Shown piece by piece: positions 18,411 to 28,276 of a DNA stretch of 64,000 bases. The stretch spans positions 186,001 through 250,000 of the forward strand of contig QQUE01000008.1 in assembly GCA_008501765.1 (NCBI GenBank), read 5' to 3'. The notes beneath the pieces are model-generated. The model did no database searches. It saw only the letters and a list, made by a program, of their open reading frames with translations, and had not been told where the DNA came from. Made by a program: the position numbers and the translations under genes. This DNA comes from Calditrichota bacterium (GTDB lineage Bacteria; Zhuqueibacterota; Zhuqueibacteria; Zhuqueibacterales; Geothermadaptataceae). The first letter of the stretch is position 1, and every line of letters begins with the position of its first letter.

Positions 18411-20474
18411 ATGCCCAAAAAAAATAAAACTGAAAAAACGAAATCGATAAACACAAACTTCGCCAAAAAGGCGCCGGGAAACGCAAGATTATCCGTTTGC
18501 ATGATCGTTAAAGATGAAGAGAAAATGCTGCCGGAATGCTTAGAGAGTGTGCACGGATTGTTTGATGAACTGATCGTTGTCGATACAGGGTCGTCGGATA
18601 ACACAGTAGCAATAGCCGAGAAATTCGGAGCCGTTGTTTACCATCATCCATGGGAAAATAATTTCAGTTTGCATCGCAACCAAAGTATCGAATATGCCAC
18701 GGGCGACTGGATTTTGCAAATCGATGCGGATGAGAGACTCGACCTAAGAAGTGTTTCATTATTACGTGAAACCATCGAAAACGCACGCGATGATGTCGAA
18801 GGATTTTGTGTTGTAATTCAGGACTACAAAAAAGATGGTAAGCAATCTGTACGATTCAACTATCCGCGGATTTTCCGCAACAATGTGGGTGTGAAATACG
18901 AATCGGCCGTGCACAATCAGGTAATCATAAAAGGAAAAGTCGATTTTTCGGAAATCCGCATCAATCATTTTGGATATGATCTGGATCCAGAATCTATGCT
19001 GAAAAAATTCAAGCGTTCCGTGCGGCTCCTGCGCAAAGAAGCCCGGGAAAATCCGGATGATCCACGCGCCTTTTATTATCTCGCTAATGCGTATTCCCAG
19101 TATCAAAGATTTGACAAAGCGATTATTTATGCGAAGAAAACACTCGAAATACTGCGCAAGATGCCCAGTGCACCTCCTTATTATTTATCAATTTATCACG
19201 GTTTGATCGGTGGGCTCATCGCAAACAAAAATCTCGACGAAGCCAGGGAAGTTTGCAATGAAGCCTTGCAAGTGCGGCAGGACTATGTCGATGTTTATTT
19301 TCATTTGGCGCGCATAAATTACATGCAAAAAAAGTTTGATGCCACAATTGAAGCGGGCAAAAAATATCTGGAATTAGCGCAATTTTACAATGAAGATGCT
19401 TCGCGGTTAGAGATCATAAATTACTATACATTAGACCGCGTCTATCGCATTAATTTCTGGCTTGGAATTTCCTTTTTTGCTAAAAATGATTCAGTACGCG
19501 GCATGCAATTCATCGAAGCCGGGTTGGCGGAAAAAGAATCTGATCATGCCAATGTGCTGGAAATGATTCATAATTCATTTGCAGTCGCTCCTTATGAAAT
19601 TGTGAAAGAAATTGTTCAGAAAACTTTTGACCGCTACAAAGAATCGCCCGCCTTTTTCTATTTTCTCATTCAGGAATTAAGCAGCATTGATATGCTGATT
19701 TTACTGCCGCAACTCGTGGCCACTCTCGACGCCGATGCTGCGATCAGGAAGGATGCATTTGCGCACATAATTTATCATCTGAGCAAAGAACAAAGTGAGC
19801 ATGCATTAAAATGTGCGCAAGAATTTGATGCGTTTAGTGAGAAAAAAATACATGCGTCACTGTGCGAATTTGTACTACAGCACTCTGAAAATAAATTGAT
19901 GCCGGTGCCGAAAAAATTGCAAGATCAATTTCCATTGCTTGGTTTTATTCATTTGGTAAATGGGGTGATGTCAGATGAAATGAGCCAGATTGATATGAAT
20001 CAGGTTGATGCTCTCCAAACGAATGACAACCAAAGTCTTGAGTTGAAAATGATGGCAGCTCTGCTGCAATTATACAATTCGATCATCTTGAATGACGTTG
20101 ATAATCTCGTTAAAAATGTGGTTTCATTAATCCAGCTGGCAGACTTCAGCGAAGACCCCGTTTTAGAGGATATTGAAGACTTGAAGCGAATACTTGTGGA
20201 TTTTATCCAAAAAGCGGATCGACTTCTTTGCCCGGACGCGGGCGATCTCGCCATTAAAATTGCCGAGAATTTCTTCAGCGAGGATCCGGTTTTTATGAGT
20301 TTTAAATACCGGCGGGAGATTATTCGGGCAAAACGACGCGGGCCGTATGGTTTCTTTCTCCGCTTGTACTTCAAATATTTAATTCTGCCAAAAAGGGAGT
20401 GGTATTCGGACAAAGCGAGTCAAAACTTCCCGCATCCGAAATCTGATGCGCCAAACGCCTTGCTACAAAATTAG
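18411..20474 (+). CDS. GT2-family glycosyltransferase with TPR region
   Basis: 'RLSVCMIVKDEEKMLPECLESVHGLFDELIVVDTGSSDNTVAIAEKFGAVVYHHPWENNFSLHRNQSIEYATGDWILQIDADERLD'; TPR-like segments follow. Confidence 0.88.
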   Translation: MPKKNKTEKTKSINTNFAKKAPGNARLSVCMIVKDEEKMLPECLESVHGLFDELIVVDTGSSDNTVAIAEKFGAVVYHHPWENNFSLHRNQSIEYATGDWILQIDADERLDLRSVSLLRETIENARDDVEGFCVVIQDYKKDGKQSVRFNYPRIFRNNVGVKYESAVHNQVIIKGKVDFSEIRINHFGYDLDPESMLKKFKRSVRLLRKEARENPDDPRAFYYLANAYSQYQRFDKAIIYAKKTLEILRKMPSAPPYYLSIYHGLIGGLIANKNLDEAREVCNEALQVRQDYVDVYFHLARINYMQKKFDATIEAGKKYLELAQFYNEDASRLEIINYYTLDRVYRINFWLGISFFAKNDSVRGMQFIEAGLAEKESDHANVLEMIHNSFAVAPYEIVKEIVQKTFDRYKESPAFFYFLIQELSSIDMLILLPQLVATLDADAAIRKDAFAHIIYHLSKEQSEHALKCAQEFDAFSEKKIHASLCEFVLQHSENKLMPVPKKLQDQFPLLGFIHLVNGVMSDEMSQIDMNQVDALQTNDNQSLELKMMAALLQLYNSIILNDVDNLVKNVVSLIQLADFSEDPVLEDIEDLKRILVDFIQKADRLLCPDAGDLAIKIAENFFSEDPVFMSFKYRREIIRAKRRGPYGFFLRLYFKYLILPKREWYSDKASQNFPHPKSDAPNALLQN

Positions 20475-20543
20475 CACGAAAGTGCAACCGGTAAAATATC
20501 AGCTTGCCGGTTTCCTGCAAATAAATCCATTCTGCCTGAATAA

Positions 20544-20628
20544 TTCTCACGCAAAGGCACTAAGTCCGCAAAGATAATATTTAAACACTTATAAAACTTA
20601 ATTTTGTGGGCTCTGTTGCTTTGTGAGA
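20544..20628. repeat. Imperfect inverted repeat (ttctcacgcaaag ... ctttgtgaga)
   Basis: Arms read directly; intergenic position. Confidence 0.5.
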
Positions 20629-20711
20629 GATAGTTTTAATAGAAAATTTAGTTTTTCTGAACGTTTTATCTCAGATATCGAATTATCAATAGGTTAAAAA
20701 TATTTTACTTC

Positions 20712-20922
20712 GGTTATCCAGTTAACTCAGCTTAGCACAAACCCACCCCTGTTGGCTGCTCATCGGCTTTGCCGTTCGCATCGTTCTGTCCCATCCAAGG
20801 ATGGGATTTAGCCTGAGACGGTTTTCAAATCCCATCCCGGGAGGGGACGATATGCGAAAAAGCGTAGCGTTTTGCAGCATATCAGGGGTGGGTTCGTATT
20901 TAGCTGAGTTAACTGGATAACC
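20712..20922. repeat. ~211-bp long palindromic element
   Basis: Perfect 21-bp terminal inverted repeats (ggttatccagttaactcagct / agctgagttaactggataacc), a second perfect 12-bp pair inside (aacccacccctg / caggggtgggtt), and further pairing (atgggattt / aaatcccat). Confidence 0.8.
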
Positions 20923-20932
20923 AGGATATTTT

Positions 20933-21097
20933 AACGTGAGTTCGATGTAAGCTGTAACATTCTTTACCAAGCATAATTATAATAGAGCGAAGGCGTCTCG
21001 CCGAGCGTTTCGTGTGTTATCCTCGGCGGGACGCCTTCGGACTATATCCTATAATTTATCCGTTTTGTCCCAATTCTTCTTATATCGAACTCACGTT
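20933..21097 (+). mobile_element. MITE-like element, copy 1 (165 bp)
   Basis: 19-bp terminal inverted repeats with one mismatch (aacgtgagttcgatgtaag / cttatatcgaactcacgtt), central hairpin gaaggcgtctcgccgag...ctcggcgggacgccttc, inverted copy at 35578-35741. Confidence 0.75.
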
Positions 21098-21261
21098 GTT
21101 TTAATAAATATTTATGAATAGAGCAGGCTAAATTCCCCATCATCGAAATACTTCTTTTTGTTTTCAAAACTTTTTTTTAAGGTGCCTGCAAAACCAAATT
21201 GCGTTCTGTTAATAACAGGAAGAAATAAAGCGGACCGAATTTAATCCCTCACGAGGAAAAT

Positions 21262-21897
21262 ATGCAGAAAATCGATATTGAAAATTGGCACCGCAAAGAT
21301 TATTTTGAATTTTTCCGCCACTATGATGACCCGTCTTTCAGCTTGACCGCAGATGTCGATGTAACAAAATTATATCAGTTAATTAAGGAACAAAACGCAA
21401 GTTTTTTTCTCGCATCATTGTATCTTTGCCAGAAAGCCGTGAATCAGATTGAGGCGTTCAAATATCGAATTCGCGGCAAAAAAATTATTTTACACGATAG
21501 AATTGATGTGGGCTCGACAGTTTTAAACGAGGATAATTCCTTTAGTTTTTGTTACTTCAAATACGTGGAGCCGTTCCGGGATTTTGCGGGGGCTGCCAAC
21601 TTGCAAATGCAACTTTTAAAGGAGAAACAACAGAAATTGAACCCGCAAGATGATCGGGATGATTTGATTCATTACACTATAATTCCCTGGTTTTCTTTCC
21701 GAAGTTTTAAACACCCGCGAAAAAATTTTCAGGCGAACTCTATCCCTAAAATCGCGTTTGGGAAGTTTACCCGCGAGACGAAAATGCAAATGCCCATTTC
21801 TATTGATGCGCACCACGGACTGATGGATGGCTGGCATGTTGGGCAGTTCTATCAAAAATTTCAACAATTACTCGATTCCCCCGCCAAACATCTGTAA
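21262..21897 (+). CDS. Chloramphenicol acetyltransferase-like (CAT family) protein
   Basis: 211 aa with CAT-type organisation and active-site motif 'ISIDAHHGLMDGWHVGQFYQKFQ' (HHxxxDG). Confidence 0.8.
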   Translation: MQKIDIENWHRKDYFEFFRHYDDPSFSLTADVDVTKLYQLIKEQNASFFLASLYLCQKAVNQIEAFKYRIRGKKIILHDRIDVGSTVLNEDNSFSFCYFKYVEPFRDFAGAANLQMQLLKEKQQKLNPQDDRDDLIHYTIIPWFSFRSFKHPRKNFQANSIPKIAFGKFTRETKMQMPISIDAHHGLMDGWHVGQFYQKFQQLLDSPAKHL

Positions 21898-22010
21898 TCT
21901 GATGAAAAGTGGTTTTTACTGAATTCTGACAACTTTATGACAAAGCAGGATTCGGATTGGTTTATAATTCTCCTGTCAACGGTTTGTTAATCTTGAAAAG
22001 GAGAGATGCC

Positions 22011-22589
22011 ATGTCTACAAAAAGAATCACGCAGCTCATCATGTATTGTTTGCTAAGTATTGCAGCCTTACACGCCCAAGGCACGGTTACGACGTACCAT
22101 GATGCGCAACTTGAGGAAATCAATCTCGGCGGGCCCCGGCTTGGATTTACTTATCTGTTGGGAGATCATGATTATATTAAAAATTTCACCGATGAAAAAA
22201 TTGGCACCGTCATCAGTCATTTCGGGTGGCATTTTGAATATTTGATTAAACCCGACGGCTACGGCCCATCATTTGTCATCGAAGCCATCCCGCTCGTCTC
22301 TGGCGTTGAATATGGAATATTATTGCCGTCAGCAACCCTGGCATTTGGTGTGCGCTTCCCAAATGGAGTGGAAATGGGCATGGGGCCGAATATACAATTT
22401 TTGGGTGAAGATAAAAAAGGGGTGACACAAACACAAACAGCTCTCACGATTGCTTTTGGCAAATCCTTCACTTATGGCTTAGTGAACTTACCTGTAAATT
22501 TTGCCTTTACGACAAATCCGGAAGGCAATCGCCTGTCACTCGTTTTTGGTTATGCTATTAAAAAGAAGACGGTAAAACACATTAACTGA
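22011..22589 (+). CDS. Hypothetical secreted protein
   Basis: ATG at 22011 gives a signal peptide 'MSTKRITQLIMYCLLSIAALHAQG'. Confidence 0.55.
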   Translation: MSTKRITQLIMYCLLSIAALHAQGTVTTYHDAQLEEINLGGPRLGFTYLLGDHDYIKNFTDEKIGTVISHFGWHFEYLIKPDGYGPSFVIEAIPLVSGVEYGILLPSATLAFGVRFPNGVEMGMGPNIQFLGEDKKGVTQTQTALTIAFGKSFTYGLVNLPVNFAFTTNPEGNRLSLVFGYAIKKKTVKHIN

Positions 22590-22669
22590 GAAGAATCGAA
22601 GCGCTAAAAGGAATTGATTTTGCAGAATACACAACCCTGAAAGGACCAATGGAGTCAAAATATAGCTGG

Positions 22670-23059
22670 TCATTTCATTTTCTGAAATTTCTTCTCTTTT
22701 AAATCTTTCACAAACGGTTTATCACCAGAAGGGCTGAAAATCATATGCGGGTCAATAGACGGATCTGCCGGTAAAATCGGCATAAATGGAACAGATTCTG
22801 GCTTGATAATCATTTTCGGATCAATATGTGGCAACTTCGAGGGATTTTTGGGGTCCGGGTTGAGGGGATAAATAAAGTAATGACTGATGCTTGCAGAATC
22901 ATGGGGCGCGATTTTTCTTTCGTCCAATTGCTGGCTTGAATCAGATTGAACGCCATCGCTGCTTGAATCCTGTGTACTTTGTTGAAAGTTCTGTGCATTT
23001 ATACCTGAAGTCAAACAGAATAAATAAAAGCATAGCACGAATCGCATGATTACTCCCAA
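22670..23059 (-). CDS. Hypothetical secreted Pro-rich small protein
   Basis: Signal-peptide-like 'MRFVLCFYLFCLTSGINAQ' then 'FIYPLNPDPKNPSKLPHIDPKMIIKPESVPFMPILPADPSIDPHMIFSPSGDKP'. Confidence 0.45.
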   Translation of the reverse strand: MGVIMRFVLCFYLFCLTSGINAQNFQQSTQDSSSDGVQSDSSQQLDERKIAPHDSASISHYFIYPLNPDPKNPSKLPHIDPKMIIKPESVPFMPILPADPSIDPHMIFSPSGDKPFVKDLKEKKFQKMK

Positions 23060-23238
23060 ATAAGTTCAACTATATGGTGGTATGATTTTGACGATTTCAT
23101 GCCAGGTATTGTTCTAGTTTACATGATATTTGTGCAAAAGAATTTATAGTGTGGAATCCAATAAAAGGAGAATCCGGGAGAGCCTGATGTATTATTTTCC
23201 GCAGATAATTTTTTACAGTAATTTTCAATTGGAGTGAA

Positions 23239-23874
23239 TTAGTCCAAAATAAATTCATCAAAACTGGAAATAATTCGTGCGGCCATTTTTAAATTCTGAT
23301 TGACATTAAACTCATGTTGAATGGCCACAACGTGACAACCGGCGTTTATACCAGCTTTAATCCCGGATTCTGAATCTTCAAAAATTAATGTGCGATCTGC
23401 CCGGGTTTTGAGTTTTTTTAATGCCAACAAATAAGCTTCGGGATGGGGTTTGTGCTCTTTAACATTTTCCTGGCTGATGATTACATCGAATTGATCTGTA
23501 AATCCGAGAGTTGCTATCGTCATGTCAACCATCCAGCGGTATGCGCTACTTACGAGTCCCAGTTTTTTATTTTCATATTTGAGTGAATGAATGATTTTCG
23601 TCGCGCCCGCGGTTGATTCCAAATCATTAATTAACAGATTTTTGTAAAAGACTTTAAATTCAGTATCAAATTTTTCCGGGGTCGGTGAAATGCCGTATGT
23701 GTCACAAAAATGCTGCCGGACGAATTCCCAACTGTGTCCCATCACTGACTTGTAAAGACTGCTGCTGGCCTCTGCCCCCAACGCGTTGCACGTTTTTGCC
23801 AGCGCTTCTCCTTTGAGGCGTTCGTTCGTGGCCAGGGTTCCATCCATATCAAATAAATAGGCGTCAAAATTCAT
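23239..23874 (-). CDS. HAD-superfamily hydrolase (beta-phosphoglucomutase-like)
   Basis: 'FDAYLFDMDGTLATNERLK', 'KLGLVSSAYRWMVD', 'KPHPEAYLLALKKL', 'LIFEDSESGIKAGINAGCHVVAI'. Confidence 0.9.
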   Translation of the reverse strand: MNFDAYLFDMDGTLATNERLKGEALAKTCNALGAEASSSLYKSVMGHSWEFVRQHFCDTYGISPTPEKFDTEFKVFYKNLLINDLESTAGATKIIHSLKYENKKLGLVSSAYRWMVDMTIATLGFTDQFDVIISQENVKEHKPHPEAYLLALKKLKTRADRTLIFEDSESGIKAGINAGCHVVAIQHEFNVNQNLKMAARIISSFDEFILD

Positions 23875-24089
23875 CGATCATCTTTCGTTAATGTGTCTGT
23901 GTTGGAAATTTGAATCCATAAAATCGAAGGATCAACATATTGAAACGGGGGGTGAAAATCAAGAAGTAATACGGGTGGGTTCCATGTTTATTCTGTTAAT
24001 AATATTATGTTTAACTTTGTCCAATACACTGCTCGAATCAAGCTCCATTTTATTTTCAATTCGGTTCATGTTTTAAGTGGGTCCCATTG

Positions 24090-26117
24090 TTATAGAATAA
24101 CCGGCCCGGATGCACTATTGTTTTTCAATCTGCTTTTGGGTTTTCGATCAAGAACATTCCTTGTTGCTTGCCCGAGATCATCCAACGAGTAAGGTTTAGT
24201 AAGGTACGGAGCATTGGTTATCTGCTGTGCTTTTTTTGCCCGATGGGATTCGGCAAAGCCACTGGCGATGACAAATCGTTGTGCTGGTTTATAGTTTAAA
24301 ATGGATTCGATGGTATCAAGCCCATCAAGCCCATCTTCCAATACCATGTCCATGAGAATCAGATCAAAGTCATTATTGCGCACCACCTGAACTGCTTTAC
24401 GGCCACTTTCGATGCAAAAAACTTCGTATCCAAGATGCGATAATAATTTCTTTGCTAAAGCCCGTTGTTGTTGGTTATCATCGACGATTAAAATACGTTC
24501 ATCGCCTTTTCGTACTGGTTTTGTAAGATTTGTTTGCGTTGAATTAACATAATTTGTAGCTGGAAAATAGAGGCTGAATTCTGTTCCTTCCCCAAAAATT
24601 GATTTCAAATCGATGAATCCTTTCAAGTCGGAGACAATGCCGTAAACGATCGCCAACCCCAATCCGGTGCCACTTTTTCCCATCTGTTTTTTGGTGTAAA
24701 AAGGTTCAAAAATACATTCCGCGTCTTGCGGTTTTATTCCCTCACCCGTATCAATTATTTGCAGTTGTGTGTATCGCCCTTTGGGCATGGTGCCGGAATA
24801 GACTACGGTCGGTTTCTTTATCCAGCAGGCTTTGGATTTGATTGTTAAAGTACCCCCATCAGGCATGGCTTCCATGGCATTTATTGTTAGGTTCATCAAT
24901 ACTTGCCGCAAATGAACTTCAGATGCTTTTGCGCCGGGCGTATTGGGCGCAATATCCGTTATCAGATCAATCGAATTATGCACCATTTGTTTTTCGATAA
25001 ATTCGGGAGAAGTGAGGTAGGAATAGACGAGATCTTTTATTGAAATAACAGTTAATTGATAATTCCCGCGTCTTGCAAGTGCGAGTAAATCCTGAATGAC
25101 CGCTGCTGCCCGCAGGGCTGAACTGTGAATGGCTTCCAAATCGGGCCGAATGGGGGAGTCATCCGGCAGCTCCGACAAAATTAAATCGGGATAGCCAACA
25201 ACCGGGCCTAAAATGTTATTGAGATCATGGGCAACCCCTCCGGCCAAAATTCCCAGTGATTCCATGCGACGGGAACGATCGAGACGCTTTTGCAGGTCAT
25301 GCTCTCGTTTTTCTGCTTTTTTGCGCTGGGTTATTTCTTTCTTCAAATCTATGACGCGCGCCTGTATCTTTTCCTCCAATATCCGGACGATATTTTTCCG
25401 ATCGCTGTCATATTTTTCGATCTCGAGCAGCATTTCATTAAACTCGGAGGCCAGCACACCTATTTCATCATTTGTAGAGAGTTTGATGCGGGTATCAAAA
25501 TTTTTCTTTTTTGAAATTTGCTTCGCAGCTTGTCCCAGTTCGGTAAGAGGTTTTGCCATCGATCGTTGCAGGAACAAGGCAAGGATGATTGCCATCGAAA
25601 CGGGAAAGGGGATGATAATCATGAAAAGGGCAATATAATTAGCAACCTCTTTTTGAAAAACAGTGTTGTCAACACGGATATATTGCACACCGATAGTTTC
25701 CCGGACTCCGGTATTTTGAATTGGATGAAAAATATCAATCCATCCTTTGTTGAACGATGTGACTGCTTTATTTTGAAGATGGGGAAAGATGACCGACTCT
25801 GAATTGGCACGCGTATATCGTGAGAATATTGTGCCATCCGGCAGGTAAACGCAAGCGGCAATAACTTCCGGTTTGTGTTGCAAAATACGCTTCGTCTGTT
25901 CATCTATCGTGATTGTGGATTTTGTGGCTACGGCCTCCCGGTTGGTGCTCTCAAGAATTTTTGCCAATGTATTATAGTCATTTGCGATTTGAGTACGAAA
26001 GTTTAAATAATTATAAATTACCAGGCTTGCAAACGCCAGGAGCAAGGCGATTGCACAGTTCACTGCAGTACCTAAAATAATTTTTTGTTTAATTGTCCGG
26101 GTTCTGGCAAATAGCAC
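24090..26117 (-). CDS. Hybrid sensor histidine kinase (TM-sensor-TM-HAMP-HisKA-HATPase-REC)
   Basis: 'LGILAGGVAHDLNNILGPVVGYPDLI', 'GTGLGLAIVYGIVSDLKG', 'ERILIVDDNQQQRALAKKLLSHLGYEVF...DLILMDMVLEDGLDGLD'. Confidence 0.92.
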   Translation of the reverse strand: MLFARTRTIKQKIILGTAVNCAIALLLAFASLVIYNYLNFRTQIANDYNTLAKILESTNREAVATKSTITIDEQTKRILQHKPEVIAACVYLPDGTIFSRYTRANSESVIFPHLQNKAVTSFNKGWIDIFHPIQNTGVRETIGVQYIRVDNTVFQKEVANYIALFMIIIPFPVSMAIILALFLQRSMAKPLTELGQAAKQISKKKNFDTRIKLSTNDEIGVLASEFNEMLLEIEKYDSDRKNIVRILEEKIQARVIDLKKEITQRKKAEKREHDLQKRLDRSRRMESLGILAGGVAHDLNNILGPVVGYPDLILSELPDDSPIRPDLEAIHSSALRAAAVIQDLLALARRGNYQLTVISIKDLVYSYLTSPEFIEKQMVHNSIDLITDIAPNTPGAKASEVHLRQVLMNLTINAMEAMPDGGTLTIKSKACWIKKPTVVYSGTMPKGRYTQLQIIDTGEGIKPQDAECIFEPFYTKKQMGKSGTGLGLAIVYGIVSDLKGFIDLKSIFGEGTEFSLYFPATNYVNSTQTNLTKPVRKGDERILIVDDNQQQRALAKKLLSHLGYEVFCIESGRKAVQVVRNNDFDLILMDMVLEDGLDGLDTIESILNYKPAQRFVIASGFAESHRAKKAQQITNAPYLTKPYSLDDLGQATRNVLDRKPKSRLKNNSASGPVIL

Positions 26118-26650
26118 GGTTCAATTCTCCTGTATTTTAATGGATGTTCGTATTAAATACTGAGTGAGAATAATAGTGTTGCTGAAAGGAAGCAGAACAG
26201 GAGGCAATGCGGAATCGAGATCACCGGGATGAACCCATACGAGCGTGGGCAGATGAATATTTGGTATATACATTTATTCGTACGCCTGAACGTAAATTAA
26301 ATGAAGTTACCAAAGATGTAAGGCAAAGGATGGAAGGGGTGCGCAAAATTAATATGAATATATACTAACATAAACTTGGAAAAATTCAATGAATTTTACA
26401 GTTGCCGCAGAAATGTAATAATTAATTCAAGTTTAAAAATAGTTGCGGTTTTGAATGACTGCGTTCTATTTGGCTTATTTTTAAGGGTATTGCCTTCAGG
26501 AATTCAGCCTTGATACTATCATATGCAATGTGAAAATAGTGTAGTGTTTTGTCAAGTCAAAACCTGTGAATGGCTATCTGTTTTGAAAATATTTATTACA
26601 CAGTGCCTTTAATCCAATTCGGTGGGCTTGGAGTGCAATCCCTTCATGGA

Positions 26651-26684
26651 TTGCTGTGCATTGCAAAAAGGCAATGCACAGCAA
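26651..26684. repeat. Perfect 14-bp stem hairpin
   Basis: ttgctgtgcattgc-aaaaag-gcaatgcacagcaa. Confidence 0.65.
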
Positions 26685-26837
26685 ATCTACAAATTATCCC
26701 GCCATTTTATATTTTTGATTAGGACCTTAGCTCTGTTGATTAAACTTTAAGATTCTGATTATTAACGTTTTATGCATTTTCTTTTTTGCTTGATCAAAAA
26801 AGAAACAAAAAAATCAAGGCTGACGAAAAATTGGCTA

Positions 26838-26921
26838 AAATTTTGGACAATTTCCTGAATCATTTTGAACTCGCTTCGCTCAAACAAAAAAATGATTCTT
26901 AACGGAAATTATCCAAAATTT
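26838..26921. repeat. Palindromic intergenic element
   Basis: aaattttggacaatttcc / ggaaattatccaaaattt (18-bp arms, one mismatch), inner atcatttt / aaaatgat, core 'actcgcttcgctca'. Confidence 0.65.
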
Positions 26922-27136
26922 CTTAACGCCATTTTTCGAAGGCCACTTTTTAAGGAAAAATGCGGAGCTAAAGGCACAATCAATTATATTTATATGGCAA
27001 TCAGTCGTGATAATTGTTTAAAAGAACAATCAATTTTTGTAGATTTGCTGTGGATGTTGGAATCTTTATCCAACGAACTTAATTATCTGATATGCACCAC
27101 GCACTGCATTTATTTCGCATTTTTGAGGATAAGCCG

Positions 27137-28270
27137 ATGAGAAAAGTTATTATCATTTTTGCTCTGGCGTGCTTCGCATCATTGCTTATAAGTTCGACGT
27201 TGAAAAATACACCTTATGAGGAAGAATTAATCAAAATCCAACTCAAGGAAAAGTTGGGCGAAAATGCAATTGGGCTAACCGAAAAACCAATCGAAATTCA
27301 GGCATTAATGTTGGATTATTCTGAAAATGAGATATTGTTTTTAAAGGCTAGAATTGCTTTGCTTAAATATCCGGATCTTGCAGAGAAAGTTTTTTCGTTA
27401 TATGGTGCTGAGCCGGATTTTCAGCATGTGCTTTCGGAATATGGGGAAATAGTTGTTCCGGTAGTGGATTTCTTTTATGAAAATGAAAGCGCTTTGCAGG
27501 AAGTTATTCGCCGTGCTCAGAATGAAGTTTTGAATTTTGCAGCATCATTAAAAAAGATGATATACGAGCCTGGTAAAAAAAATCCTGAGGTGGTGAACGA
27601 ACCACTTGAAAATTTGACACCGCTCGACAGAGGATGGAACGCCGTCCATTTTATTAAAAATGAAGGATATGATTTTCTTGGTCAATTTGCACTCGACAAA
27701 AATAATAATGTTCGCTGGATTCAAACAGAGCGGTTTTTGGAAAATATTAATGCGTTTTTTGTTGGGGGCATTCGAACTTTAGAAGTAAAATATGTTTTAG
27801 ATGAGAAAATCTCAGGCTATGACCTCTTATGGGGGGCGGTTGATATAGCTGTCATTGGTGGGACTTTAAAATTGCTGCGAGCGGGACGCGTGGCTGCCAA
27901 ATCAGGAAAGAAAGTAAGTTTTGCAGCCCGGACACGATTGTTTGCGCCACGACTTTTTGCAACTGGTGGATTTATTGTCCGAAGAATTGTGGTTGTGAGC
28001 GCGGCTGCGGCCACTATTTATATCGTTGCTGAGAACCCCCATGTATTGCATGGAATGATGGCCGAGATTGCTGGTATTGCAGGCATAAACCCCTATTTGT
28101 TCCAAACTGTTGGCTGGATACTGGTACTTTTTATTTTGAGCTATCCGGTGTTGTGGATTTTAAGATTTCTCATACACCCGGCTATTTGGATTTTAAACGG
28201 GATAGTATGGTTGTTCAAAAAAGTGGATTTTTTTCTTAATCCCCCAGTAGCAGTAGAAAATATACGATAG
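27137..28270 (+). CDS. Hypothetical membrane protein
   Basis: N-terminal TM 'MRKVIIIFALACFASLLISS' and C-terminal hydrophobic helices. ATG at 27137 preferred. No family recognised. Confidence 0.55.
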   Translation: MRKVIIIFALACFASLLISSTLKNTPYEEELIKIQLKEKLGENAIGLTEKPIEIQALMLDYSENEILFLKARIALLKYPDLAEKVFSLYGAEPDFQHVLSEYGEIVVPVVDFFYENESALQEVIRRAQNEVLNFAASLKKMIYEPGKKNPEVVNEPLENLTPLDRGWNAVHFIKNEGYDFLGQFALDKNNNVRWIQTERFLENINAFFVGGIRTLEVKYVLDEKISGYDLLWGAVDIAVIGGTLKLLRAGRVAAKSGKKVSFAARTRLFAPRLFATGGFIVRRIVVVSAAAATIYIVAENPHVLHGMMAEIAGIAGINPYLFQTVGWILVLFILSYPVLWILRFLIHPAIWILNGIVWLFKKVDFFLNPPVAVENIR

Positions 28271-28276
28271 AAGAGA

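Noticed and set aside
20933-21097. Full insertion sequence
   Set aside because: Element is only 165 bp with no ORF; at most non-autonomous.
26865-27140. ORF of 91 aa
   Set aside because: Starts inside a palindromic repeat, has no recognisable domain, and overlaps the start of a better-supported CDS at 27137.
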